A stretch of 64,000 nt of DNA, taken from assembly GCA_950022655.1 (NCBI GenBank), contig OX465584.1, forward strand, positions 1,869,694-1,933,693, written 5' to 3'. The stretch is from Alentia gelatinosa (taxonomy: Eukaryota; Annelida; Polychaeta; Phyllodocida; Polynoidae). The position numbers were made by a program, and so were the translations under genes. Of the stretch, positions 21,832-36,906 are shown in pieces (position 1 is the first letter of the stretch; every line of letters starts with the position of its first letter). The notes below the pieces were generated by a model. That model worked only from the letters and a program-made list of their open reading frames with translations, did not search any database and was not told the origin of the DNA.

Positions 21832-23155
21832 ATCAATTTGATTTCACAGACCTACCATCTAAATTGTACATTCATGGCAGTTTTATTTTAAATTGAGGAA
21901 AAAGGGCTTTTAATGTAGCATATTCACGTTGACTGCAGAATCTGTCTCCTTGAATTTAGAACTTCAAAAACCGTCACAACATGTATCTGAGTGTCTCATT
22001 TACCTGATGGATTCAATTCCGGCACTTTGACTCCAATATTGTGCATTATTCAGTTGTACATGTAAGAAATTCCTATCGCTGTAGAATCTGTTTCTTTAAA
22101 ATGATAACGACACGTAGCCGAATATATTTACTACCGTTTGATTTGATTTCATCGTTTTAGCATCAAAACTGTTCATTCTACAGTCGGGTTATTAAATATC
22201 AACGAAATAGGGCTTTTAAGGTAGCATATTCACGTTGGCTACAGAATCTATGTTCTTTAAGTTGAAACTTAAAAAACCGTCGTAACATATATCTGAAGGT
22301 GAATGGATTCAATTACATCACTTCAACTCCATCATACGCATTATAGTGTTGTACATGAAAGAAATCCCTATCGCTGTAGAATCTGATTCCTTCAAGTTTC
22401 GAATCAGAGAATGGTCTCGACACATAGCTCAGTAACTTAACTACCCATTATATGATTTCATTGATCATTCTAACTGTTCATTCTACGGCAGTTATATTTC
22501 AAATAGATGAAAAAGAGCTTTTAATGTAGCATATAATCTGTCACCTTGAATTAAAAACTCACAAAACCGTCACAACATGTATCTGAGTGTCTCATTTACT
22601 TGATTGCTTCAATTCCAGCACTCTAACACTATTATTGTGCATTATTCAGCTGTACATGTAAGAAATTCCTATCGCTGTAGAAACTGTTTCCTAAAAATGA
22701 TAGCGACACGTAGCCAAATATATTTACCACCGTTTGATATGATTTCATCCTTTTAGCATCAAAACTGTTTATTTTTCAGTTGGTCATTTAAGATCAACGA
22801 AATAGGGCTTTTAACGTAGCATATTCACGTTGGTTACAGAATCTATGTTCTTGAAGTTGAAACTTCAAAACTGTCGAAATATTTACTTGATGGATTCAAT
22901 TTCTGCACACTTGCCCTCATAAAATTGCTTTTAATATAGAATATTAGAGTTGGCTGCAGAATCTGTCTCCCTGAAGTTAAAACTTCAAAAATCGTCACAA
23001 ACATTTACCTAATGGATTCGATTCCGGCACTCTACTCCAATATTGCGCATTATTCTGTTGTACATGTAAGAAATTGCTATCGCTGTAGAATCTATTTCCT
23101 TGGAGTAAGCAATCTACAAATTGTGATGACACGTAGCTCAGTGTACTAACTACCG
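21832..23155 (+). repeat. 1,324-bp module, copy of 955 at +20,877
   Basis: It has the same marks as 955-2278 (GTTGACTGC, CACTATTATTG) at an exact 20,877-bp offset. It is the first complete module of the second super-unit. Confidence 0.88.
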
Positions 23156-26100
23156 ATCAATTTGATTTCACAGACCTACCATCTAAATTGTACATTCATG
23201 GCAGTTTTATTTTAAATTGAGGAAAAAGGGCTTTTAATGTAGCATATTCACGTTGGCTGCAGAATCTGTCTCCTTGAATTTAGAACTTCAAAAACCGTCA
23301 CAACATGTATCTGAGTGTCTCATTTACTTGATTGCTTCGATTCCGGCACTCTAACTCTAATATTGTGCATTATTCTGTTGTACATGTAAGAAATTCCTAT
23401 CGCTGTAGAATCTCTTTCCTAAAATTGATAACGACACGTAGCCGAATATATTTACTACCGTTTGATTTGATTTCATCGTATTAGCATCAAAACTGTTCAT
23501 TCTACAGTCGGGTTATTAAATATCAACGAAATAGGGCTTTTAACGTAGCATATTCACGTTGGCTACAAAATCTATGTTCTTGAAGTTGAAACTTCAAAAA
23601 CCGTCGTAACATGTATCTGAAGAACTCCAATATTGTGCATTATTCAGTTGTACATGTAAGAAATTCCTGTCGGTGTAAAATCTGTTTCCTAAGAATGGCC
23701 ACGACACTAAGCTCAGTTTCTGAGTAATACTACCCACTATCTGATTATATTAATCTAACACCAAAACTGTTCATTCTCCGGCAGTTATATTTCAAATAGA
23801 TGAAAAAGGGCTTTTAATGTAGCATATTCACGTTGGCTGTAAAATCTGTCACCTTGGAGATAAAATTTCAAAAATTGTCACAACATGTATCTGAGTGTCC
23901 TATTTACCTAATGGTTTCGATTCTGGCACTCTACTCCAATTTTGCGCATTATTCTGTTGTAGAATCTGTTTCCTTGAGGTAAGGAATTAACAAATTGTGA
24001 TGACATGTAGCTCAGTGTATGAACTACTGGTTAATCTGATTTCATTAATCTAGCATCAAAATTATTCATTCTACAGCCTTTTTTCTGAAATCGACGAAAT
24101 ATGACTTTTAATGTAGCATTTTCATGTTGCATGCAGAATCTGTCACTTTAACATTACGAAGTTCAAAACCGTCACAACATGTATCTGAGTGTCTCATTTA
24201 CTTGATTGCTTCGATTCCGGCACTCTAACTCTAATATTGTGCATTATTCTGTTGTACATGTAAGAAATTCCTATCGCTGTAGAATCTCTTCCCTAAAATT
24301 GATAACGACACGTAGCCGAATATATTTACTACCGTTTGATTTGATTTCATCGTATTAGCATCAAAACTGTTCATTCTACAGTCGGGTTATTAAATATCAA
24401 CGAAATAGGGCTTTTAACGTAGCATATTCACGTTGGCTACAAAATCTATGTTCTTGAAGTTGAAACTTCAAAAACCGTCGTAACATGTATCTGAAGGTCT
24501 CATTTACTCAATGGATTCAATTACGTCACTTCAACTCCATCATACGCATTATAGTGTTGTACATGAAAGAAATTCCTATCGCTGTAGAATCTGATTCCTT
24601 GAAGTTTCGAATCAGAGAATTGACACGACATATAGCTCAGTAACTTATTCACTTAGTAACTACCCATTATTTGATTTCATTGATCTAACACCAAAACTGT
24701 TCATTCTACCGCAGTTATATTTCAAATAGATGAAAAAGGGCTTTTAATGTAGCATATTCACGTTGGCTGTAAAATCTGTCACCTTGAAGTCAAAACTTCA
24801 AAAATCGTCACAACATGTATCTGAGCGTCACATTTTCCTGATCGATTTGATTCCGGCACTCTACTCCAATTTTGCGCATTATTCTGTTGTACATGTAAGA
24901 AATTCCTATCGCTGTAGAATCTGTTTCCTTGAGGTAAGGAATTAACAAATTGTGATGACACGTAGCATAGTGTACTAACTACCGATCAATTTGATTTCAC
25001 AGACCTACCATCTAAATTGTACATTCATGGCAGTTTTATTTTAAATTGAGGAAAAAGGGCTTTTAATGTAGCATATTCACGTTGGCTGCAGAATCTGTCT
25101 CCTTGAATTTAGAACTTCAAAAACCGTCACAACATGTATCTGAGTGTCTCATTTACCTGATGGATTCAATTCCGGCACTTTGACTCCAATATTGTGCATT
25201 ATTCAGTTGTACATGTAAGAAATTCCTATCGCTGTAGAATCTGTTTCTTTAAAATGATAACGACACGTAGCCGAATATATTTACTACCGTTTGATTTGAT
25301 TTCATCGTTTTAGCATCAAAACTGTTCATTCTACAGTCGGGTTATTAAATATCAACGAAATAGGGCTTTTAAGGTAGCATATTCACGTTGGCTACAGAAT
25401 CTATGTTCTTTAAGTTGAAACTTAAAAAACCGTCGTAACATATATCTGAAGGTGAATGGATTCAATTACATCACTTCAACTCCATCATACGCATTATAGT
25501 GTTGTACATGAAAGAAATTCCTATCGCTGTAGAATCTGATTCCTTCAAGTTTCGAATCAGAGAATTGTTTTGACACATAGCTCAGTAACTTAACTACCCA
25601 TTATATGATTTCATTGATCATTCTAACTGTTCATTCTACGGCAGTTATATTTCAAATAGATGAAAAAGGGCTTTTAATGTAGCATATAATCTGTCACCTT
25701 GAATTAAAAACTCCCAAAACCGTCACAACATGTATCTTTGTGTCTCATTTACTTGATGGATTCAATTTCAACAGATTCAACTTCGTTTTAGCAAAGAATA
25801 TTCAAGTTGGGTGCAGAATCTGTCTCCTTGAAGTTTAAACTTCAATGAGCGTCTCATTTACCTAATGGATCCGATTCCGACACTCTACCCCAATATTGCA
25901 CATTATTCTGTTGTACATGGAAGAAATTCCTATCGCTGTAGAATCTGTTTCCTTGAAGTTAGCAATCTACTAATTGTGATGACACGAAACTCAGTGTTTT
26001 AGCTACCGCTTAATTTCATTTCACAGACCCACTATCAAAATTATACATTGTACGGCAGTTTCATTTTAAATCGAGGAAAAAAGAGCTGTTAATGTAGCAT

Positions 26101-27567
26101 ATTCACGTTGGCCGCAGAATCTGTCTCCTTGAAGTAAGAACTTCAAAAACCGTCACAACATTTATCTGAGTGTCTCATTTACTTGATGGATTCAGTTCCG
26201 GCACTTTAACTCCAATATTGTGCATTATTCAGTTGTACATGTAAGAAATTCCTGTCGCTGTAGAATCTGTTTCCTAAGAATGGCCACGACACTAAGCTCA
26301 GTTTCTGAGTAATACTACCCACTATCTGATTTCATTAATCTAACACCAAAACTGTTCATTCTCCGGCAGTTATATTTCAAATAGATGAAAAAGGGCTTTT
26401 GATGTAGCATATTCACGTTTGGCTTTCAAAAATTGTCACAACATGTATCTGAGTGTCCTATTTACCTAATGGTTTCGATTCCGGCACTCTACTCCAATTT
26501 CGCGCATTATTCTGTTGTACATGTAAGAAATTCCTATCGCTGTAGAATCTGTTTCCTTGAGGTAAGGAATCAACAAATTGTGATGACATGTAGCTCAGTG
26601 TATGAACTACTGGTTAATCTGATTTCATTAATCTAGCATCAAAATTATTCATTCTACAGCCTTTTTTCTGAAATCGACGAAATATGACTTTTAATGTAGC
26701 ATTTTCATGTTGCATGCAGAATCTGTCACTTTTACATTACGAAGTTCAAAAGCGTCACAACATGTATCTGAGTGTCTCATTTACTTGATTGCTTCGATTC
26801 CGGCACTCTAACTCTAATATTGTGCATTATTCTGTTGTACATGTAAGAAATTCCTATCGCTGTAGAATCTCTTTCCTAAAATTGATAACGACACGTAGCC
26901 GAATATATTTACTACCGTTTGATTTGATTTCATCGTATTAGCATCAAAACTGTTCATTCTACAGTCGGGTTATTAAATATCAACGAAATAGGGCTTTTAA
27001 CGTAGCATATTCACGTTGGCTACAAAATCTATGTTCTTGAAGTTGAAACTTCAAAAACCGTCGTAACATGTATCTGAAGGTCTCATTTACTCAATGGATT
27101 CAATTACGTCACTTAAACTCCATCATACGCATTAAAGTGTTGTACATGAAAGAAATTCCTATCGCTGTAGAATCTGATTCCTTGAAGTTTCGAATCAGAG
27201 AATTGACACGACATATAGCTCAGTAACTTAATCACTTAGTAACTACCCATTATTTGATTTCATTGATCTAACACCAAAACTGTTCATTCTACCGCAGTTA
27301 TATTTCAAATAGATGAAAAAGGGCTTTTAATGTAGCATATTCACGTTGGCTGTAAAATCTGTCACCTTGAAGTCAAAACTTCAAAAATCGTCACAACATG
27401 TATCTGAGCGTCTCATTTTCCTGATCGATTTGATTCCGGCACTCTACTCCAATTTTGCGCATTATTCTGTTGTACATGTAAGAAATTCCTATCGCTGTAG
27501 AATCTGTTTCCTTGAGGTAAGGAATTAACAAATTGTGATGACACGTAGCTTAGTGTACTAACTACCG

Positions 27568-28891
27568 ATCAATTTGATTTCACAGACCTACCATCTAAAT
27601 TGTACATTCATTGCAGTTTTATTTTAAATTGAGGAAAAAGGGCTTTTAATGTAGCATATTCACGTTGACTGCAGAATCTGTCTCCTTGAATTTAGAACTT
27701 CAAAAACCGTCACAACATGTATCTGAGTGTCTCATTTACCTGATGGATTCAATTCCGGCACTTTGACTCCAATATTGTGCATTATTCAGTTGTACATGTA
27801 AGAAATTCCTATCGCTGTAGAATCTGTTTCTTTAAAATGATAACGACACGTAGCCGAATATATTTACTACCGTTTGATTTGATATCATCGTTTTAGCATC
27901 AAAACTGTTCATTCTACAGTCGGGTTATTAAATATCAACGAAATAGGGCTTTTAAGGTAGCATATTCACGTTGGCTACAGAATCTATGTTCTTTAAGTTG
28001 AAACTTAAAAAACCGTCGTAACATATATCTGAAGGTGAATGGATTCAATTACATCACTTCAACTCCATCATACGCATTATAGTGTTGTACATGAAAGAAA
28101 TCCCTATCGCTGTAGAATCTGATTCCTTCAAGTTTCGAATCAGAGAATGGTCTCGACACATAGCTCAGTAACTTAACTACCCATTATATGATTTCATTGA
28201 TCATTCTAACTGTTCATTCTACGGCAGTTATATTTCAAATAGATGAAAAAGAGCTTTTAATGTAGCATATAATCTGTCACCTTGAATTAAAAACTCACAA
28301 AACCGTCACAACATGTATCTGAGTGTCTCATTTACTTGATTGCTTCAATTCCAGCACTCTAACTCTATTATTGTGCATTATTCAGCTGTACATGTAAGAA
28401 ATTCCTATCGCTGTAGAAACTGTTTCCTAAAAATGATAGCGACACGTAGCCAAATATATTTACCACCGTTTGATATGATTTCATCCTTTTAGCATCAAAA
28501 CTGTTTATTTTTCAGTTGGTCATTTAAGATCAACGAAATAGGGCTTTTAACGTAGCATATTCACGTTGGTTACAGAATCTATGTTCTTGAAGTTGAAACT
28601 TCAAAACTGTCGAAATATTTACTTGATGGATTCAATTTCTGCACACTTGCCCTCATAAAATTGCTTTTAATATAGAATATTAGAGTTGGCTGCAGAATCT
28701 GTCTCCCTGAAGTTAAAACTTCAAAAATCGTCACAAACATTTACCTAATGGATTCGATTCCGGCACTCTACTCCAATATTGCGCATTATTCTGTTGTACA
28801 TGTAAGAAATTGCTATCGCTGTAGAATCTATTTCCTTGGAGTAAGCAATCTACAAATTGTGATGACACGTAGCTCAGTGTACTAACTACCG
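27568..28891 (+). repeat. 1,324-bp module, copy of 6691 at +20,877
   Basis: It carries TCATTGCAG, GATATCATCG and CTCTATTATTG, as at 6691. It abuts the module at 28892, so the tandem pair is preserved in the second super-unit. Confidence 0.88.
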
Positions 28892-30215
28892 ATCAATTTG
28901 ATTTCACAGACCTTCCATCTAAATTGTACATTCATGGCAGTTTTATTTTAAATTGAGGAAAAAGGGCTTTTAATGTAGCATATTCACGTTGGCTGCAGAA
29001 TCTGTCTCCTTGAATTTAGAACTTCAAAAACCGTCACAACATGTATCTGAGTGTCTCATTTACCTGATGGATTCAATTCCGGCACTTTGACTCCAATATT
29101 GTGCATTATTCAGTTGTACATGTAAGAAATTCCTATCGCTGTAGAATCTGTTTCTTTAAAATGATAACGACACGTAGCCGAATATATTTACTACCGTTTG
29201 ATTTGATTTCATCGTTTTAGCATCAAAACTGTTCATTCTACAGTCGGGTTATTAAATATCAACGAAATAGGGCTTTTAAGGTAGCATATTCACGTTGGCT
29301 ACAGAATCTATGTTCTTTAAGTTGAAACTTAAAAAACCGTCGTAACATATATCTGAAGGTGAATGGATTCAATTACATCACTTCAACTCCATCATACGCA
29401 TTATAGTGTTGTACATGAAAGAAATCCCTATCGCTGTAGAATCTGATTCCTTCAAGTTTCGAATCAGAGAATGGTCTCGACACATAGCTCAGTAACTTAA
29501 CTACCCATTATATGATTTCATTGATCATTCTAACTGTTCATTCTACGGCAGTTATATTTCAAATAGATGAAAAAGAGCTTTTAATGTAGCATATAATCTG
29601 TCACCTTGAATTAAAAACTCACAAAACCGTCACAACATGTATCTGAGTGTCTCATTTACTTGATTGCTTCAATTCCAGCACTCTAACACTATTATTGTGC
29701 ATTATTCAGCTGTACATGTAAGAAATTCCTATCGCTGTAGAAACTGTTTCCTAAAAATGATAGCGACACGTAGCCAAATATATTTACCACCGTTTGATAT
29801 GATTTCATCCTTTTAGCATCAAAACTGTTTATTTTTCAGTTGGTCATTTAAGATCAACGAAATAGGGCTTTTAACGTAGCATATTCACGTTGGTTACAGA
29901 ATCTATGTTCTTGAAGTTGAAACTTCAAAACTGTCGAAATATTTACTTGATGGATTCAATTTCTGCACACTTGCCCTCATAAAATTGCTTTTAATATAGA
30001 ATATTAGAGTTGGCTGCAGAATCTGTCTCCCTGAAGTTAAAACTTCAAAAATCGTCACAAACATTTACCTAATGGATTCGATTCCGGCACTCTACTCCAA
30101 TATTGCGCATTATTCTGTTGTACATGTAAGAAATTGCTATCGCTGTAGAATCTATTTCCTTGGAGTAAGCAATCTACAAATTGTGATGACACGTAGCTCA
30201 GTGTACTAACTACCG
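28892..30215 (+). repeat. 1,324-bp module, copy of 8015 at +20,877
   Basis: It carries CTTCCATC and CACTATTATTG as at 8015, and is the right member of the tandem pair. Confidence 0.88.
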
Positions 30216-31170
30216 ATCAATTTGATTTCACAGACCTACCATCTAAATTGTACATTCATGGCAGTTTTATTTTAAATTGAGGAAAAAGGGCTTTTAATGT
30301 AGCATATTCACGTTGGCTGCAGAATCTGTCTCCTTGAATTTAGAACTTCAAAAACCGTCACAACATGTATCTGAGTGTCTCATTTACTTGATTGCTTCGA
30401 TTCCGGCACTCTAACTCTAATATTGTGCATTATTCTGTTGTACATGTAAGAAATTCCTATCGCTGTAGAATCTCTTTCCTAAAATTGATAACGACACGTA
30501 GCCGAATATATTTACTACCGTTTGATTTGATTTCATCGTATTAGCATCAAAACTGTTCATTCTACAGTCGGGTTATTAAATATCAACGAAATAGGGCTTT
30601 TAACGTAGCATATTCACGTTGGCTACAAAATCTATGTTCTTGAAGTTGAAACTTCAAAAACCGTCGTAACATGTATCTGAAGGTCTCATTTACTCAATGG
30701 ATTCAATTACGTCACTTAAACTCCATCATACGCATTAAAGTGTTGTACATGAAAGAAATTCCTATCGCTGTAGAATCTGATTCCTTGAAGTTTCGAATCA
30801 GAGAATTGACACGACATATAGCTCAGTAACTTAATCACTTAGTAACTACCCATTATTTGATTTCATTGATCTAACACCAAAACTGTTCATTCTACCGCAG
30901 TTATATTTCAAATAGATGAAAAAGGGCTTTTAATGTAGCATATTCACGTTGGCTGTAAAATCTGTCACCTTGAAGTCAAAACTTCAAAAATCGTCACAAC
31001 ATGTATCTGAGCGTCTCATTTTCCTGATCGATTTGATTCCGGCACTCTACTCCAATTTTGCGCATTATTCTGTTGTACATGTAAGAAATTCCTATCGCTG
31101 TAGAATCTGTTTCCTTGAGGTAAGGAATTAACAAATTGTGATGACACGTAGCTTAGTGTACTAACTACCG

Positions 31171-32494
31171 ATCAATTTGATTTCACAGACCTACCATCTA
31201 AATTGTACATTCATGGCAGTTTTATTTTAAATTGAGGAAAAAGGGCTTTTAATGTAGCATATTCACGTTGACTGCAGAATCTGTCTCCTTGAATTTAGAA
31301 CTTCAAAAACCGTCACAACATGTATCTGAGTGTCTCATTTACCTGATGGATTCAATTCCGGCACTTTGACTCCAATATTGTGCATTATTCAGTTGTACAT
31401 GTAAGAAATTCCTATCGCTGTAGAATCTGTTTCTTTAAAATGATAACGACACGTAGCCGAATATATTTACTACCGTTTGATTTGATTTCATCGTTTTAGC
31501 ATCAAAACTGTTCATTCTACAGTCGGGTTATTAAATATCAACGAAATAGGGCTTTTAAGGTAGCATATTCACGTTGGCTACAGAATCTATGTTCTTTAAG
31601 TTGAAACTTAAAAAACCGTCGTAACATATATCTGAAGGTGAATGGATTCAATTACATCACTTCAACTCCATCATACGCATTATAGTGTTGTACATGAAAG
31701 AAATCCCTATCGCTGTAGAATCTGATTCCTTCAAGTTTCGAATCAGAGAATGGTCTCGACACATAGCTCAGTAACTTAACTACCCATTATATGATTTCAT
31801 TGATCATTCTAACTGTTCATTCTACGGCAGTTATATTTCAAATAGATGAAAAAGAGCTTTTAATGTAGCATATAATCTGTCACCTTGAATTAAAAACTCA
31901 CAAAACCGTCACAACATGTATCTGAGTGTCTCATTTACTTGATTGCTTCAATTCCAGCACTCTAACACTATTATTGTGCATTATTCAGCTGTACATGTAA
32001 GAAATTCCTATCGCTGTAGAAACTGTTTCCTAAAAATGATAGCGACACGTAGCCAAATATATTTACCACCGTTTGATATGATTTCATCCTTTTAGCATCA
32101 AAACTGTTTATTTTTCAGTTGGTCATTTAAGATCAACGAAATAGGGCTTTTAACGTAGCATATTCACGTTGGTTACAGAATCTATGTTCTTGAAGTTGAA
32201 ACTTCAAAACTGTCGAAATATTTACTTGATGGATTCAATTTCTGCACACTTGCCCTCATAAAATTGCTTTTAATATAGAATATTAGAGTTGGCTGCAGAA
32301 TCTGTCTCCCTGAAGTTAAAACTTCAAAAATCGTCACAAACATTTACCTAATGGATTCGATTCCGGCACTCTACTCCAATATTGCGCATTATTCTGTTGT
32401 ACATGTAAGAAATTGCTATCGCTGTAGAATCTATTTCCTTGGAGTAAGCAATCTACAAATTGTGATGACACGTAGCTCAGTGTACTAACTACCG
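31171..32494 (+). repeat. 1,324-bp module, copy of 10294 at +20,877
   Basis: It carries GTTGACTGC and CACTATTATTG. Its position fits both the 9,339-bp offset from 21832 and the 20,877-bp offset from 10294. Confidence 0.88.
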
Positions 32495-35400
32495 ATCAAT
32501 TTGATTTCACAGACCTACCATCTAAATTGTACATTCATGGCAGTTTTATTTTAAATTGAGGAAAAAGGGCTTTTAATGTAGCATATTCACGTTGGCTGCA
32601 GAATCTGTCTCCTTGAATTTAGAACTTCAAAAACCGTCACAACATGTATCTGAGTGTCTCATTTACTTGATTGCTTCGATTCCGGCACTCTAACTCTAAT
32701 ATTGTGCATTATTCTGTTGTACATGTAAGAAATTCCTATCGCTGTAGAATCTCTTTCCTAAAATTGATAACGACACGTAGCCGAATATATTTACTACCGT
32801 TTGATTTGATTTCATCGTATTAGCATCAAAACTGTTCATTCTACAGTCGGGTTATTAAATATCAACGAAATAGGGCTTTTAACGTAGCATATTCACGTTG
32901 GCTACAAAATCTATGTTCTTGAAGTTGAAACTTCAAAAACCGTCGTAACATGTATCTGAAGAACTCCAATATTGTGCATTATTCAGTTGTACATGTAAGA
33001 AATTCCTGTCGGTGTAAAATCTGTTTCCTAAGAATGGCCACGACACTAAGCTCAGTTTCTGAGTAATACTACCCACTATCTGATTATATTAATCTAACAC
33101 CAAAACTGTTCATTCTCCGGCAGTTATATTTCAAATAGATGAAAAAGGGCTTTTAATGTAGCATATTCACGTTGGCTGTAAAATCTGTCACCTTGGAGAT
33201 AAAATTTCAAAAATTGTCACAACATGTATCTGAGTGTCCTATTTACCTAATGGTTTCGATTCTGGCACTCTACTCCAATTTTGCGCATTATTCTGTTGTA
33301 GAATCTGTTTCCTTGAGGTAAGGAATTAACAAATTGTGATGACATGTAGCTCAGTGTATGAACTACTGGTTAATCTGATTTCATTAATCTAGCATCAAAA
33401 TTATTCATTCTACAGCCTTTTTTCTGAAATCGACGAAATATGACTTTTAATGTAGCATTTTCATGTTGCATGCAGAATCTGTCACTTTAACATTACGAAG
33501 TTCAAAACCGTCACAACATGTATCTGAGTGTCTCATTTACTTGATTGCTTCGATTCCGGCACTCTAACTCTAATATTGTGCATTATTCTGTTGTACATGT
33601 AAGAAATTCCTATCGCTGTAGAATCTCTTTCCTAAAATTGATAACGACACGTAGCCGAATATATTTACTACCGTTTGATTTGATTTCATCGTATTAGCAT
33701 CAAAACTGTTCATTCTACAGTCGGGTTATTAAATATCAACGAAATAGGGCTTTTAACGTAGCATATTCACGTTGGCTACAAAATCTATGTTCTTGAAGTT
33801 GAAACTTCAAAAACCGTCGTAACATGTATCTGAAGGTCTCATTTACTCAATGGATTCAATTACGTCACTTCAACTCCATCATACGCATTATAGTGTTGTA
33901 CATGAAAGAAATTCCTATCGCTGTAGAATCTGATTCCTTGAAGTTTCGAATCAGAGAATTGACACGACATATAGCTCAGTAACTTATTCACTTAGTAACT
34001 ACCCATTATTTGATTTCATTGATCTAACACCAAAACTGTTCATTCTACCGCAGTTATATTTCAAATAGATGAAAAAGGGCTTTTAATGTAGCATATTCAC
34101 GTTGGCTGTAAAATCTGTCACCTTGAAGTCAAAACTTCAAAAATCGTCACAACATGTATCTGAGCGTCACATTTTCCTGATCGATTTGATTCCGGCACTC
34201 TACTCCAATTTTGCGCATTATTCTGTTGTACATGTAAGAAATTCCTATCGCTGTAGAATCTGTTTCCTTGAGGTAAGGAATTAACAAATTGTGATGACAC
34301 GTAGCATAGTGTACTAACTACCGATCAAATTGATTTCACAGACCTACCATCTAAATTGTACATTCATGGCAGTTTTATTTTAAATTGAGGAAAAAGGGCT
34401 TTTAATGTAGCATATTCACGTTGACTGCAGAATCTGTCTCCTTGAATTTAGAACTTCAAAAACCGTCACAACATGTATCTGAGTGTCTCATTTACCTGAT
34501 GGATTCAATTCCGGCACTTTGACTCCAATATTGTGCATTATTCAGTTGTACATGTAAGAAATTCCTATCGCTGTAGAATCTGTTTCTTTAAAATGATAAC
34601 GACACGTAGCCGAATATATTTACTACCGTTTGATTTGATTTCATCGTTTTAGCATCAAAACTGTTCATTCTACAGTCGGGTTATTAAATATCAACGAAAT
34701 AGGGCTTTTAAGGTAGCATATTCACGTTGGCTACAGAATCTATGTTCTTTAAGTTGAAACTTAAAAAACCGTCGTAACATATATCTGAAGGTGAATGGAT
34801 TCAATTACATCACTTCAACTCCATCATACGCATTATAGTGTTGTACATGAAAGAAATTCCTATCGCTGTAGAATCTGATTCCTTCAAGTTTCGAATCAGA
34901 GAATTGTTTTGACACATAGCTCAGTAACTTAACTACCCATTATATGATTTCATTGATCATTCTAACTGTTCATTCTACGGCAGTTATATTTCAAATAGAT
35001 GAAAAAGGGCTTTTAATGTAGCATATAATCTGTCACCTTGAATTAAAAACTCCCAAAACCGTCACAACATGTATCTTTGTGTCTCATTTACTTGATGGAT
35101 TCAATTTCAACAGATTCAACTTCGTTTTAGCAAAGAATATTCAAGTTGGGTGCAGAATCTGTCTCCTTGAAGTTTAAACTTCAATGAGCGTCTCATTTAC
35201 CTAATGGATCCGATTCCGACACTCTACCCCAATATTGCACATTATTCTGTTGTACATGGAAGAAATTCCTATCGCTGTAGAATCTGTTTCCTTGAAGTTA
35301 GCAATCTACTAATTGTGATGACACGAAACTCAGTGTTTTAGCTACCGCTTAATTTCATTTCACAGACCCACTATCAAAATTATACATTGTACGGCAGTTT

Positions 35401-36906
35401 CATTTTAAATCGAGGAAAAAAGAGCTGTTAATGTAGCATATTCACGTTGGCCGCAGAATCTGCCTCCTTGAAGTAAGAACTTCAAAAACCGTCACAACAT
35501 TTATCTGAGTGTCTCATTTACTTGATGGATTCAGTTCCGGCACTTTAACTCCAATATTGTGCATTATTCAGTTGTACATGTAAGAAATTCCTGTCGCTGT
35601 AGAATCTGTTTCCTAAGAATGGCCACGACACTAAGCTCAGTTTCTGAGTAATACTACCCACTATCTGATTTCATTAATCTAACACCAAAACTGTTCATTC
35701 TCCGGCAGTTATATTTCAAATAGATGAAAAAGGGCTTTTGATGTAGCATATTCACGTTTGGCTTTCAAAAATTGTCACAACATGTATCTGAGTGTCCTAT
35801 TTACCTAATGGTTTCGATTCCGGCACTCTACTCCAATTTCGCGCATTATTCTGTTGTACATGTAAGAAATTCCTATCGCTGTAGAATCTGTTTCCTTGAG
35901 GTAAGGAATCAACAAATTGTGATGACATGTAGCTCAGTGTATGAACTACTGGTTAATCTGATTTCATTAATCTAGCATCAAAATTATTCATTCTACAGCC
36001 TTTTTTCTGAAATCGACGAAATATGACTTTTAATGTAGCATTTTCATGTTGCATGCAGAATCTGTCACTTTTACATTACGAAGTTCAAAAGCGTCACAAC
36101 ATGTATCTGAGTGTCTCATTTACTTGATTGCTTCGATTCCGGCACTCTAACTCTAATATTGTGCATTATTCTGTTGTACATGTAAGAAATTCCTATCGCT
36201 GTAGAATCTCTTTCCTAAAATTGATAACGACACGTAGCCGAATATATTTACTACCGTTTGATTTGATTTCATCGTATTAGCATCAAAACTGTTCATTCTA
36301 CAGTCGGGTTATTAAATATCAACGAAATAGGGCTTTTAACGTAGCATATTCACGTTGGCTACAAAATCTATGTTCTTGAAGTTGAAACTTCAAAAACCGT
36401 CGTAACATGTATCTGAAGGTCTCATTTACTCAATGGATTCAATTACGTCACTTAAACTCCATCATACGCATTAAAGTGTTGTACATGAAAGAAATTCCTA
36501 TCGCTGTAGAATCTGATTCCTTGAAGTTTCGAATCAGAGAATTGACACGACATATAGCTCAGTAACTTAATCACTTAGTAACTACCCATTATTTGATTTC
36601 ATTGATCTAACACCAAAACTGTTCATTCTACCGCAGTTATATTTCAAATAGATGAAAAAGGGCTTTTAATGTAGCATATTCACGTTGGCTGTAAAATCTG
36701 TCACCTTGAAGTCAAAACTTCAAAAATCGTCACAACATGTATCTGAGCGTCTCATTTTCCTGATCGATTTGATTCCGGCACTCTACTCCAATTTTGCGCA
36801 TTATTCTGTTGTACATGTAAGAAATTCCTATCGCTGTAGAATCTGTTTCCTTGAGGTAAGGAATTAACAAATTGTGATGACACGTAGCTTAGTGTACTAA
36901 CTACCG

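Larger units (their letters stand above)
21832..31170 (+). repeat. 9,339-bp higher-order repeat inside super-unit 2, complete copy
   Basis: It corresponds to 955-10293 at +20,877. It keeps the base states of the first complete copy at diagnostic sites (G at 25085, C at 24291, T at 26124), so its orthology with that copy is clear. Confidence 0.9.
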
